A DNA stretch of 51,083 nucleotides from positions 1 through 51,083 of the forward strand of contig CALVYD010000011.1 in NCBI GenBank assembly GCA_944371995.1, written 5' to 3'. Origin of the DNA: an uncultured Bacilli bacterium. GTDB taxonomy: Bacteria > Bacillota_I > Bacilli_A > RF39 > UBA660. Below the pieces are notes generated by a model that worked only from the letters and a program-made list of their open reading frames with translations, searched no databases and was not told the origin of the DNA. A program made the position numbers and the translations under genes. Positions 42,449 to 50,139 of the stretch are shown here, one piece after another; the first letter of the stretch is position 1; each line of letters opens with the position of its first letter.

Positions 42449-43147
42449 TTATGATATGATGGAACCAATGTTTTCTCCAAGTAAAAGTTGTTTTAAGTTT
42501 CCTTTTGTATGGACGTCAAATACTAATATAGGAATTTCTTCTTCCATACATAGACTGATTGCAGTAGAATCCATAACTTTTAGTTTTTTATTTAAAACAT
42601 CTAAATAGGTAATGTGTGGAATAAACTCGGCATCTTCAAATTTTTTAGGATCTTTATTGTAGATACCATTGACATTAGTAGCTTTAATTAAGGCATCAGC
42701 TTTAATTTCTGCTGCTCTAAGAGCGGCTGCGGTATCGGTTGAGAAGAATGGACTACCAGTACCACATCCAAAAATAGTAATTCTTCCTTTTTCTAAATGG
42801 CGGATGGCACGGTCTTTAATATAAAACTCAGCAACTTGTCTCATTTCGATTCCTGTTTGAACACGTACTTCTTGTCCTATTTGCTTAAAAGCATCTCCTA
42901 AGGCTAGGGCGTTCATAGTAGTTGCTAGCATTCCAATGTAATCGCTAGTAGCTCGATCCATATAAGTGTTTAGTTTTCCACGCCAGAAGTTTCCTCCACC
43001 AACTACAATAGCAATTTCTATACCTAGTTCTGCACACTCTTTAATTTCTCTAGCAAATTGAAGTACTTCATCAAAATCAATTCCAGTTTTTTTAGAGCCA
43101 GCTAAAGCTTCTCCACTAAATTTTAGTAATACACGCTTATATTTCAA
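42449..43147 (-). CDS. pyrH: UMP kinase
   Basis: About 232 residues. Phosphorylates UMP to UDP with ATP in pyrimidine nucleotide synthesis; hexameric and unrelated to eukaryotic UMP/CMP kinases. Motifs: KYKRVLLKFSGEAL at the start (ATP-binding Lys), VVGGGNFWRG, DRATSDYIGMLATTMNALAL (UMP binding), GTGSPFFSTDTAA (phosphate contacts) and KVMDSTAISLC. The start is unusual: ATG 43156 follows AAGGAG with no spacing, so TTG 43147 (9 bases) or TTG 43150 (6 bases) must be used; 43147 gives the usual MKYKRVLLK start. It is not next to tsf or frr here. Confidence 0.93.
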   Translation of the reverse strand: MKYKRVLLKFSGEALAGSKKTGIDFDEVLQFAREIKECAELGIEIAIVVGGGNFWRGKLNTYMDRATSDYIGMLATTMNALALGDAFKQIGQEVRVQTGIEMRQVAEFYIKDRAIRHLEKGRITIFGCGTGSPFFSTDTAAALRAAEIKADALIKATNVNGIYNKDPKKFEDAEFIPHITYLDVLNKKLKVMDSTAISLCMEEEIPILVFDVHTKGNLKQLLLGENIGSIIS

Positions 43148-43203
43148 CAAAATCATCTCCTTATTTATTAGTGTATCATAAGATAGTAAAAAAATATAAA
43201 GAA

Positions 43204-43232
43204 TTGCAAAAATGTTGTTAATATGTTATAAT
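43204..43232 (+). promoter_or_regulatory. Strong promoter before gene remnants
   Basis: TTGCAA (43204-43209), 17 bases, extended -10 TGTTATAAT (TATAAT 43227-43232). It now drives the small frame and pseudogene below, and may serve the gene pair at 43661-46529. Confidence 0.65.
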
Positions 43233-43258
43233 AAGTGGCACTAAAAGGGATAGTCTTC

Positions 43259-43396
43259 GTGTTTTATAAAAAATTAACGACTACAACATATGAGAAAGAA
43301 ATGTTAGCTATATTAGATGATAATCATAAAATATCTTTGGAAATGTTGAATGCAATCGAAGAATTAAAGAGTGTAGATTTGCAAGAGATGAAGTAG
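43259..43396 (+). CDS. Small frame of 45 codons, possibly a gene remnant
   Basis: Starts GTG with AAAAGGGAT about 8 bases upstream and codes for a helical, charged peptide (YEKEMLAILDDNHKISLEML then NAIEELKSVDLQEMK). It sits behind a strong promoter and directly before a frameshifted remnant, so it may be the first piece of one broken gene or an intact small protein. No family recognised. Confidence 0.4.
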   Translation: MFYKKLTTTTYEKEMLAILDDNHKISLEMLNAIEELKSVDLQEMK

Positions 43397-43403
43397 ATTT
43401 TTT

Positions 43404-43647
43404 ATGCCTATTTTATCAATGATTTCAGATAGTGTTTTTACTGAAGAACTTGTTCATTTACTTCTTTCTAGACAAAACACCAATTATAAAGCACGATTAT
43501 TACGATTAAAATTAGAGTTACAAAAATATTCGAGAGATTAAAGAAATTTTAGAAGAAGGTACCCTAGGTTTTACAAAAGCTTTATTTACTAATAGAAAGA
43601 TAATAGATCAAGAATTAGAACGTATTTTTAAAGTAAGAAGAATATGA
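43404..43647 (+). pseudogene. Frameshifted remnant of an unknown gene
   Basis: ATG 43404 opens a frame (MPILSMISDSVFTEELVHLL ... LELQKYSRD) that stops at about 43541. The adjoining frame continues the same protein without a gap (REIKEILEEGTLGFTKALFT, then NRKIIDQELERIFKVRRI) to TGA 43645-43647. One base change in the run near 43532-43540 would restore a helical protein of about 80 residues. There is no recognised family. It ends 13 bases before the next gene and may once have been part of that operon. Confidence 0.6.
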
Positions 43648-43660
43648 TGAGGTGATAATT

Positions 43661-44680
43661 ATGGAATTTAAAATTATAGATTTGGACTTGGCAACAAAAG
43701 AGGATGTTTTAAAAGCTCTAAACGAAAATAAAAAAACAGCTTTATTAATGGAGAAAGAAATTCAGAAGTTAAAAAGTATCGCTGCTTCTGTTTCTAAGAA
43801 GGAAAGTGTTTTTCAACCAGTAGAGAACTGTTACGACGATACTATAGACACTACAGTAGAGGAAGATGTGCAGGAGGAAAAAGATGATTTAGAAGGGGAG
43901 ATTACTTATTATCTTGAAAGATTTTCTAAAGCAAATTTACAAGAGTTGATAGAAAATAGAGAAGATATTTTACCCTCTTTAGAAAATTATAATTATCAAA
44001 ATATTATGTTGAGATTACGTTTAGAGACATTAAAGGCCATGAAAGAGATTAGTCATATGATACAAGAAGTATCTAGTGATTCTTTAGAAGAGATACAGTA
44101 TTATGGCGAAGAATTAGAATATGAAAAGAAAAAGTTAGAAATTTTAAATATGCCAGTAAAAGAAGTAAGCCAAGAGAAAAAACATAAAAAGAATAGATTG
44201 GTTTTTGCAACTACACAAGGTGGAAATATTAGGGTATTAGAAGACATTGATAAAAGAATTCCTAGAGAATATTATCCTAAATTTCAAGAGTTATTTTCTT
44301 CTATTGTCCAGGGAACATTTAAAAATGTTAGAAGATTTGTTGCTAGTAATAATGAAACTGCAGGTTTTTATGAAGTAAAAGATCATAAGGTAAGAGTAGT
44401 TTTTGATAGATTGGGACCAAATACTTATGCTGTTATTACAGCTTTTATGAAGAAGAGCGATAAAGATAAGGGATACATTGACTTTTTAAAAAGAGTACTT
44501 AGTGATTATAAAGCAAATAATCAAAAAGTATTTAAGGAAAGTTGTGATAGTGTCGAGTTTATGACTTTACAAAAGCATTATGAATTAGAACTATTTAATA
44601 AATTGGGACAAGATAGTAGAAAAGGTATAGAAAGGGTGAAGGTAAATGATGCGTCAAGAATTGCTTCAAGCAGTAATTAA
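43661..44680 (+). CDS. Unknown protein: coiled-coil N-terminus plus HigB/RelE-toxin-like C-terminal domain
   Basis: 339 residues. Residues 1-60 are helical with a Glu/Lys-rich coiled coil; 60-180 are acidic and helical. From about residue 185 (NRLVFATTQGGNIRVLEDID) to 300 the pattern follows the HigB/Gp49 branch of the RelE toxin fold: PKFQELFSSIVQGTFKNVRRF, then GFYEVKDHKVRVVFDRLGPN and TYAVITAFMKKSDKDKGYIDF, where HigB toxins have L-x-ELR...YRVFF...ivLLHaFvKK...A..R. ATG 43661 follows GAGGTGAT. It overlaps the next gene by 35 bases. The toxin-fold assignment is by eye and should be treated as a hypothesis; RNase activity is not implied. Confidence 0.6.
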   Translation: MEFKIIDLDLATKEDVLKALNENKKTALLMEKEIQKLKSIAASVSKKESVFQPVENCYDDTIDTTVEEDVQEEKDDLEGEITYYLERFSKANLQELIENREDILPSLENYNYQNIMLRLRLETLKAMKEISHMIQEVSSDSLEEIQYYGEELEYEKKKLEILNMPVKEVSQEKKHKKNRLVFATTQGGNIRVLEDIDKRIPREYYPKFQELFSSIVQGTFKNVRRFVASNNETAGFYEVKDHKVRVVFDRLGPNTYAVITAFMKKSDKDKGYIDFLKRVLSDYKANNQKVFKESCDSVEFMTLQKHYELELFNKLGQDSRKGIERVKVNDASRIASSSN

Positions 44681-46529
44681 AGAAGAAGAAAAATTAAAAC
44701 AAGACATGTCATTTCAAAATATTGAATTACAATATTTAGAGAATTTTTTAAAAAATAATAAAGCACATAAACTAACTGATTTAAAAGATATCGATGTAAT
44801 TCATTTAATAATTGCTTATTGTGGAAGTAATAATCCAGTCTTTACTATTCAAGAATTACAGAATATTTTTTTAGCTCTTGCTCCAATGGTTGAAAGAAAG
44901 TCATCAGAGAATTTTGCTAAGTTTTTTGAAAATCTTCATAAAATTTATTTAGCTAACAATTTTGAAACAATTAAGTTAGTTTTAGAGGAGAAAAATAATG
45001 TTATAAAAAGTATTGGTCTAGCGTCATTACTTGTAAAAGCTTCTGTTACTAAGACAAAAGAGAATATGCGATTGTTAGATAATAAAGAGATGAATATTCT
45101 TTCTTATTTTATGTTGTTAAACAAAGATTTTGCTACCATAGAAGAAGCAGTATCTATGGCTGTTGCTATTAAAGAGGTACAAGAAGTTGTAAAAAATGCA
45201 ACATTTCTGTCGTTTTCTGCTACTGAAATTAAAGGATTCGAGGCAGGGACAAAAGAGCAAAAGGATGCCTTAAATCAAATGTATGATATCAAACCGATTT
45301 TAGATAGAATAGATGTTATTAGAAAACGTGTTACTAAGTTAAAATCTAATGAAAGTAAAAGAAGAAGGGATGCTTCTAAGGGTGTTAGTGAATATGAAAA
45401 TCTACGTTCTTTATTACAACAAGAACCAGAACTTCCTATTTTAAATCATCAAGAGATAGTATCTCACATTCCTAATGAGAAAATTAAATTAGAAGTATTA
45501 AAATATATCTATACATCTAATTTACCTTATTATAAGAAATTAGAAGAGACTTATCATGAGTTAACAGAGAATTCAGCTACGAAATATCAGGCTTTATTAA
45601 GTGATGCTGGTATTTCTATTGAGATGTGTGATATGGGACGTATTATGCAAAATTCTATTTCTGATGTGAAAGATATGTTACAGATAATAACATCGTTTGA
45701 TGTTAAAGATAAAGTAGAAATTGTTAATATTCTTCAGTCTAGTTCAAAAGCTTATTTAGATAGTATAGTTTCTTTCTGTAAGGAAGGATACTTTGATTTG
45801 GAGTTTATTACTAGTCATCCTATGATTTTAGAGAATCCAAGTTTTTATGATGTGATTTCCCTAAACCAAAAGTCTATGAAGGAAAAAGGATTAAATCCAT
45901 TATTATTAGCCAGAGATCCAGAGGTATGGTTTCAAGATTCTAACGTGTTAAGAGACAATTTAAATATTTTAGAACGTTATCAATTCTTAGGTTCTATGTC
46001 TAGAGCCTCTAAGTATTCTTTTTTAGGAAGTGAAGAATTAGAACATACTATAGATATGATTTTAGAATTAGGATATGAAGAGTTGTTAGAACAAAATACT
46101 GATTTATTAAATTATGACAGTAAAAAGTGGATGCGTATTTATATTTTAAAAGAATTAAATATGGTACCTAGTGATATCGATACTTTAACTACAGTATTGC
46201 AGCAAGAACAATTTTTTGTACCAGAGGAGAAAATGAAAGATTATATTTCTAACGAACCTTGTAAAATAGAGAGTATGGCAAATGATGAAGTTGCAACAGA
46301 AGAGGAAGTAAGAAGAAAAGTGGATACCTTCCCTCAAACAAAAAGGACTTATGTTGTTGGAGGAGTAATATTATCTAAGAATAGAGTGGAGAAAAATATA
46401 GAAGAAGTAGGTGCCTTAGAGTTATCTTTAGCTAATAAAGTGTATTTATCTTTGGCAAGACACACTATATTGTCTGAAAGTGAACATGATGCAATGCAAA
46501 AGATGATGCAAGGTTCTGTAAAAAAATAA
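44646..46529 (+). CDS. Large helical protein of unknown function, partner of the HigB-like protein
   Basis: 627 residues, soluble, almost entirely predicted helical with many Leu/Glu/Lys heptad-like stretches and no membrane segment. No catalytic motif or family is recognised. It begins inside the preceding gene (35-base overlap; AAAGGG 9 bases before ATG 44646, with a second ATG next to it), so the two must be made together. The C-terminal 100 residues (TFPQTKRTYVVGGVILSKNR, VEKNIEEVGALELSLANKVY) look like a separate small domain. A neutralising or scaffold role for the upstream protein is possible but only inference. Confidence 0.65.
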   Translation: MMRQELLQAVIKEEEKLKQDMSFQNIELQYLENFLKNNKAHKLTDLKDIDVIHLIIAYCGSNNPVFTIQELQNIFLALAPMVERKSSENFAKFFENLHKIYLANNFETIKLVLEEKNNVIKSIGLASLLVKASVTKTKENMRLLDNKEMNILSYFMLLNKDFATIEEAVSMAVAIKEVQEVVKNATFLSFSATEIKGFEAGTKEQKDALNQMYDIKPILDRIDVIRKRVTKLKSNESKRRRDASKGVSEYENLRSLLQQEPELPILNHQEIVSHIPNEKIKLEVLKYIYTSNLPYYKKLEETYHELTENSATKYQALLSDAGISIEMCDMGRIMQNSISDVKDMLQIITSFDVKDKVEIVNILQSSSKAYLDSIVSFCKEGYFDLEFITSHPMILENPSFYDVISLNQKSMKEKGLNPLLLARDPEVWFQDSNVLRDNLNILERYQFLGSMSRASKYSFLGSEELEHTIDMILELGYEELLEQNTDLLNYDSKKWMRIYILKELNMVPSDIDTLTTVLQQEQFFVPEEKMKDYISNEPCKIESMANDEVATEEEVRRKVDTFPQTKRTYVVGGVILSKNRVEKNIEEVGALELSLANKVYLSLARHTILSESEHDAMQKMMQGSVKK

Positions 46530-46661
46530 GATTTAGAAGTTAGTTAAATAGTTTAAAATAATATTGGTATTAGTAAAAATTAAAAAGAAAATTCTATTTT
46601 GAACAACTAAAATCCGCTTAGTATTATGAGTAGATGATATTTCAGAGTCCATGGATAATTA

Positions 46662-46718
46662 TTGTTTTTTTTAAAGTTTATGTTATAATATAGCGACAAA
46701 TAGAAAAGGGGATTAGGG
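46662..46718 (+). promoter_or_regulatory. Promoter and RBS of dinG
   Basis: TTGTTT (46662-46667), 16 bases, extended -10 TGTTATAAT (TATAAT 46684-46689). AGGGAG (46713-46718) precedes ATG 46722. Confidence 0.6.
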
Positions 46719-46721
46719 AGT

Positions 46722-48716
46722 ATGGATATTTGGAAACAAACACATGAAGTTAATCAAGAGTTGTATGACGATATGGATCAATTTTATGAGCAATTACAAG
46801 GTCAAAAACATATAGAATATCGTCCTGGTCAAGATACTATGAGTTATGATATTTTGGATATTTTAAGTAATAAAGAAGTACTAGTAATTGAGGCTGGTGT
46901 TGGAATAGTAAAATCCTGGGCTTATTTAATTCCGTTAATATATGCTAGTAAGCATCATAAAAACTTTCAAGGATTTTTAATATCTACATCCTCTATTGCT
47001 CTTGAAGAACAATTAAAAAATGAAGTAAGACTTGTATCTAAAATGTTAGATATTGATATTGATGTGGTTGTTGCTAAGGGAAAAAATAATTATATATGTC
47101 AGAAGCGTTTAGAAAAGTTTTTAAAGTATAATGATAAAAAGCACCAATATCAGTATTTACAAGAGATGTTTGAAGATGGTGCTGTAGATAAAAGAGATTA
47201 TAATGTTCCTCAGCAAATATGGAAAAAAATTAATGTTGATAAAGTAAATTGTACTAATTGCTTGTATAAGAATAATTGTCAGTATAAAATAACTAGAAAA
47301 CAATGGAAGCAAAGTAGCAATGTGATATGTAATCATGATTTATTGGTTGAAATATTAAAGCGAGATAGTGAAGATAAATTAGTTCAGGATCCATCTATAT
47401 TGATTGTAGATGAAGCACATGCTTTGGTTGAAAAGATTGTAAACTCATATAAGAAAAGTGTTTCTAAGACAGACCTTGAGTCTTTAATTTATAGTATATA
47501 TAGTCGTATTGATGAGACTGTTGAAGATGATTTTCCTATTATTGATTTAATGAATACTGTTTTTCGTATGATTAGTACTAAGGCTAAAAAAGAGTATAAA
47601 GCACATGCTAAAGAAGAAGTAGATGTATTAGATTCTGAAAGTAGCGGGTTTACTTGTACACCTATGATTAAACAAAGCATAATAGATTTAGTAAATCAAT
47701 TAGATGAATTAGAGCAATATGCTAGAAAATATCCAAGTTCTGATAAAAAGTTGTTAGAACAATTAAGTTCATTAAAAGAGATAAGATTAGTTTTTTGTGA
47801 TTTAATATCTTCTTCTTCAAAAAGTATTTACTGGGTTAATTTTTTACCTAATACGAGAGAACATATTGAATTAAATTATGTTCCAAAAAATATTTCTGAA
47901 CTTTCTAGACGGTTATTAAGTAATCCAAATTATGGAAAGGTTTTTACTTCTGCAACTTTAACAACAGAAAAAAATAATTATAGTTATTTTATGAAAGAAT
48001 TAGGATTGGATCAGATGATTGGAACACCAGTTTTTCAAGAGTTTAGTCAACCTTCTCCATATAATTATGATGAAAATGCACTTTTATATTGTGCGATGGA
48101 TGGTGTTAGTCCTAAAAGTAAAGATCATAGCTTATATTTGGACTCTTTAGCTTCTAAAGTAGATGAACTAATTAAAATTACTAATGGTAGAAGTCTAGTG
48201 TTATTTACTTCTAAACAAGACATGAGAGAGGTTTATCATAGATTACAAAAAAGACAATATGATTTTAAGATTTTAGTACAAGAAGATGGTACAAATGCAG
48301 AAAAACTTAAATCCGAATTTAAACGTGATACTGCTTCAACTTTGCTAGCAACTGGAACATTCTGGGAAGGTATTGATATTAAAGGAGAAGCACTAGAACA
48401 AGTTATTATTACTAAATTACCATTTCCTGTTGTTGAACCAATTATTGAAGAAAAAGCTTCTCATTATAGAGACGGGTTTAAGGAAGTTTATGTACCTGAA
48501 ATGTTATTAAAATTGAAACAAGGAGTAGGACGATTGATTCGTAGTTCTACAGATAAGGGTATTGTTTCGATACTGGATTCTAGAATGAAAGATTATGGGG
48601 AAGATATTTTGTCTACTTTACCATTTCATAATGTAACTCATTCTATTGATGATGTTAATACGTTTGCTAGAGATGTTTTGCAACGTAAGCCTGTAGAGAA
48701 TGTTTTGAAAAAATAA
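46722..48716 (+). CDS. dinG: DinG/XPD-family iron-sulphur DNA helicase with altered Walker A
   Basis: 664 residues; superfamily 2 helicase of the DinG type without the N-terminal exonuclease domain of some Firmicutes DinG. The iron-sulphur cluster Cys are C126, C177, C180 and C186. The DEAH box is 230-233 (LIVDEAHAL), motif III VFTSATLT, motif V LLATGTFWEGIDI and motif VI KQGVGRLIRS. Walker A, normally EAGTGTGKT, reads EAGVGIVKS (57-65): the Gly before the invariant Lys is Val, and two Thr are changed. The Lys is kept, so ATP binding may remain, but this is unusual. Own promoter; no terminator seen before the rplU promoter. Confidence 0.9.
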   Translation: MDIWKQTHEVNQELYDDMDQFYEQLQGQKHIEYRPGQDTMSYDILDILSNKEVLVIEAGVGIVKSWAYLIPLIYASKHHKNFQGFLISTSSIALEEQLKNEVRLVSKMLDIDIDVVVAKGKNNYICQKRLEKFLKYNDKKHQYQYLQEMFEDGAVDKRDYNVPQQIWKKINVDKVNCTNCLYKNNCQYKITRKQWKQSSNVICNHDLLVEILKRDSEDKLVQDPSILIVDEAHALVEKIVNSYKKSVSKTDLESLIYSIYSRIDETVEDDFPIIDLMNTVFRMISTKAKKEYKAHAKEEVDVLDSESSGFTCTPMIKQSIIDLVNQLDELEQYARKYPSSDKKLLEQLSSLKEIRLVFCDLISSSSKSIYWVNFLPNTREHIELNYVPKNISELSRRLLSNPNYGKVFTSATLTTEKNNYSYFMKELGLDQMIGTPVFQEFSQPSPYNYDENALLYCAMDGVSPKSKDHSLYLDSLASKVDELIKITNGRSLVLFTSKQDMREVYHRLQKRQYDFKILVQEDGTNAEKLKSEFKRDTASTLLATGTFWEGIDIKGEALEQVIITKLPFPVVEPIIEEKASHYRDGFKEVYVPEMLLKLKQGVGRLIRSSTDKGIVSILDSRMKDYGEDILSTLPFHNVTHSIDDVNTFARDVLQRKPVENVLKK

Positions 48717-48725
48717 AATTGAAAT

Positions 48726-48754
48726 TTGACAGAGAAGAGTAGATATGCTATACT
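48726..48754 (+). promoter_or_regulatory. Strong promoter of the rplU operon
   Basis: TTGACA (48726-48731), 17 bases, TATACT (48749-48754) with an upstream TG (extended -10). Nearly ideal housekeeping promoter. Confidence 0.85.
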
Positions 48755-48759
48755 TTAAC

Positions 48760-48846
48760 TGTTTGACGCCTCATGCTCAAACCGCATTGAAAAGGTAAAA
48801 ACAAGATTCTTGTACCTTAAGAGCGAGTCTTAAGTTAAAAAAAAGG
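48760..48846 (+). promoter_or_regulatory. Ribosomal protein L21 leader (autoregulatory RNA)
   Basis: The untranslated leader starts with GACGCCTCATGCTCAAACCGCA, of which GCCTCATGCTCAAACCGCA is characteristic of the L21 leader family found before rplU in Bacillota. It can form hairpins: AAGGTA (48794-48799) with TACCTT (48815-48820), and ACTTAAGA-type pairing after it. In related bacteria this leader is thought to bind L21 and repress the operon. Boundaries are approximate. Confidence 0.65.
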
Positions 48847-48856
48847 AGGTATACGA

Positions 48857-49159
48857 ATGAATGCTGTAATTAAAGTTGGAGGAAAACAATATTACGTAAC
48901 AGAAGGTAGTGAAATTTTTGTTGAAAAATTAAATGCTAATCCTGGTGATGTTGTTAAATTCGACCAAGTATTAATGCTTGATAGTAAAATAGGAAGTCCT
49001 TATCTTACTAATGTTACTGTAGAAGGTAAAGTTATCAAAAACGGTAAACAAAAGAAAATCACTGTCTTCAAGTATAAATCTAAAGACAGATCTAACCGTA
49101 AGAAACAAGGACATAGACAACCTTATACAAAGATTCAAATTACTAAAATTAATGGTTAA
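48857..49159 (+). CDS. rplU: 50S ribosomal protein L21
   Basis: 100 residues, full length. AVIKVGGKQYYVTEGSEIFV at the N-terminus, the central VLML and GSPYL segments, and the C-terminal KKITVFKYKSKDRSNRKKQG, ending in HRQPYTKIQI, match L21 throughout. L21 binds 23S rRNA in the large subunit. AAAAGGAGGT is 6-7 bases upstream. First gene of the rplU-prp-rpmA operon. Confidence 0.98.
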   Translation: MNAVIKVGGKQYYVTEGSEIFVEKLNANPGDVVKFDQVLMLDSKIGSPYLTNVTVEGKVIKNGKQKKITVFKYKSKDRSNRKKQGHRQPYTKIQITKING

Positions 49160-49161
49160 TT

Positions 49162-49464
49162 ATGATACATGTAAAAGTAGAGAAAGAACATGCTAAATAC
49201 AAAAAAATAGCTATTTCAGGTCATGCTATGTACGATGATTATGGTAAAGATATTGTATGTAGTGCTGCTAGTAGTATTGTGACAACAACTGTGAATGGTA
49301 TTTTAGCATTAGATAAAGGTAGTCTAAGTTATATGATTAGTAAAAAAGGTATTAGTATTGATATAAAAAATGAAGATGCTACTACTCAAATACTAATTGG
49401 CAATATGGTTAGTCTTTTAAAAGAGTTGGAAAAAAATTATCCAGCAAATATCGAAGTAAAGTAA
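49162..49464 (+). CDS. prp: Ribosomal-processing cysteine protease Prp
   Basis: 100 residues (YsxB family). Cleaves the N-terminal extension of ribosomal protein L27. Catalytic His 21 in [20 protein letters not shown] and Cys 33 in the same stretch, with the GHA and DIVCSA motifs intact. It starts 2 bases after the rplU stop and has no strong RBS of its own, suggesting coupled translation. It lies directly before its substrate gene. Confidence 0.95.
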   Translation: MIHVKVEKEHAKYKKIAISGHAMYDDYGKDIVCSAASSIVTTTVNGILALDKGSLSYMISKKGISIDIKNEDATTQILIGNMVSLLKELEKNYPANIEVK

Positions 49465-49475
49465 GGAGGAGAATT

Positions 49476-49766
49476 ATGAATTTTTTAAAGTTAGATATCC
49501 AATTATTTGCTCATCATAAAGGGCAAGGATCAACATCTAATGGTCGTGATTCTGCAGGACGTAGACTTGGAGCTAAAGCTGCTGATGGTGAATTTATAAC
49601 GGCAGGTTCTATCATATATCGTCAACGTGGAACTAAAATATTCCCTGGTAATAATGTTCGTCGTGGTAATGATGATAGTTTATTTGCAACAGTTGATGGA
49701 ATTGTTAAATTCGAACGTTTAGGAAGAGATAAAAAACAAGCTTCAGTTTATCCTGTAGGTGAATAA
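49476..49766 (+). CDS. rpmA: 50S ribosomal protein L27 with cleavable N-terminal extension
   Basis: 96 residues. The mature part begins [20 protein letters not shown], the conserved L27 N-terminus that reaches toward the peptidyl transferase centre. Before it is the Firmicutes-type extension [12 protein letters not shown], with the Prp recognition sequence (L-x-IQLFA, cut after FA). The rest ([26 protein letters not shown]) is typical L27. RBS GGAGGAG is 5 bases upstream. The Prp gene next to it makes the pair self-consistent. Confidence 0.98.
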   Translation: MNFLKLDIQLFAHHKGQGSTSNGRDSAGRRLGAKAADGEFITAGSIIYRQRGTKIFPGNNVRRGNDDSLFATVDGIVKFERLGRDKKQASVYPVGE

Positions 49767-49790
49767 AGTCGAAGTTGGTAAAAATAGAAA

Positions 49791-49820
49791 AAAGGAAAGT
49801 TAATTCTTTTCTTTTTTTTT
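49791..49820 (+). terminator. Intrinsic terminator of the rplU-prp-rpmA operon
   Basis: AAAGGAAAG (49791-49799) pairs with CTTTTCTTT (49806-49814) with one G-T pair, then six T. Confidence 0.75.
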
Positions 49821-49860
49821 GCTTTGTGTTACACTTAAAGAGAATAGAGGTGGCACATTT

Positions 49861-50139
49861 ATGGATAATAAAGTTAAAGTAGTAACTCCGGATAATCAGC
49901 AATTGGAAATAGAAGTTTTAGATATCTTTAATGTGGTTGGATATGAAGGAAAAGATTATATTTTATATTCCCTAGGTGAACAAGTAGATGATGATCATGA
50001 ACAAGCTTATATATCTATTTTAGAGCAAGATCAAGACAGTTATAATTTAGTAGAAATAAAAGATGCTAAAGAATGGGAAGCTGTTCAGAATGCTATTGCC
50101 GAAGATATTAAATTAGGACAAGAGGCTAACAATGAATAA
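49861..50139 (+). CDS. DUF1292 (YrzB-type) protein
   Basis: 92 residues, acidic and soluble. The DUF1292 pattern is seen in IEVLDIFNVVGYEGKDYILY followed by an acidic segment (VDDDHEQAYISILEQDQDSY) and EIKDAKEWEAV. These small proteins are common in Bacillota and have no known function. ATG 49861 is chosen because GAGGTGG (49847-49853) lies 7 bases upstream. It overlaps the next gene by 8 bases. Confidence 0.85.
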   Translation: MDNKVKVVTPDNQQLEIEVLDIFNVVGYEGKDYILYSLGEQVDDDHEQAYISILEQDQDSYNLVEIKDAKEWEAVQNAIAEDIKLGQEANNE

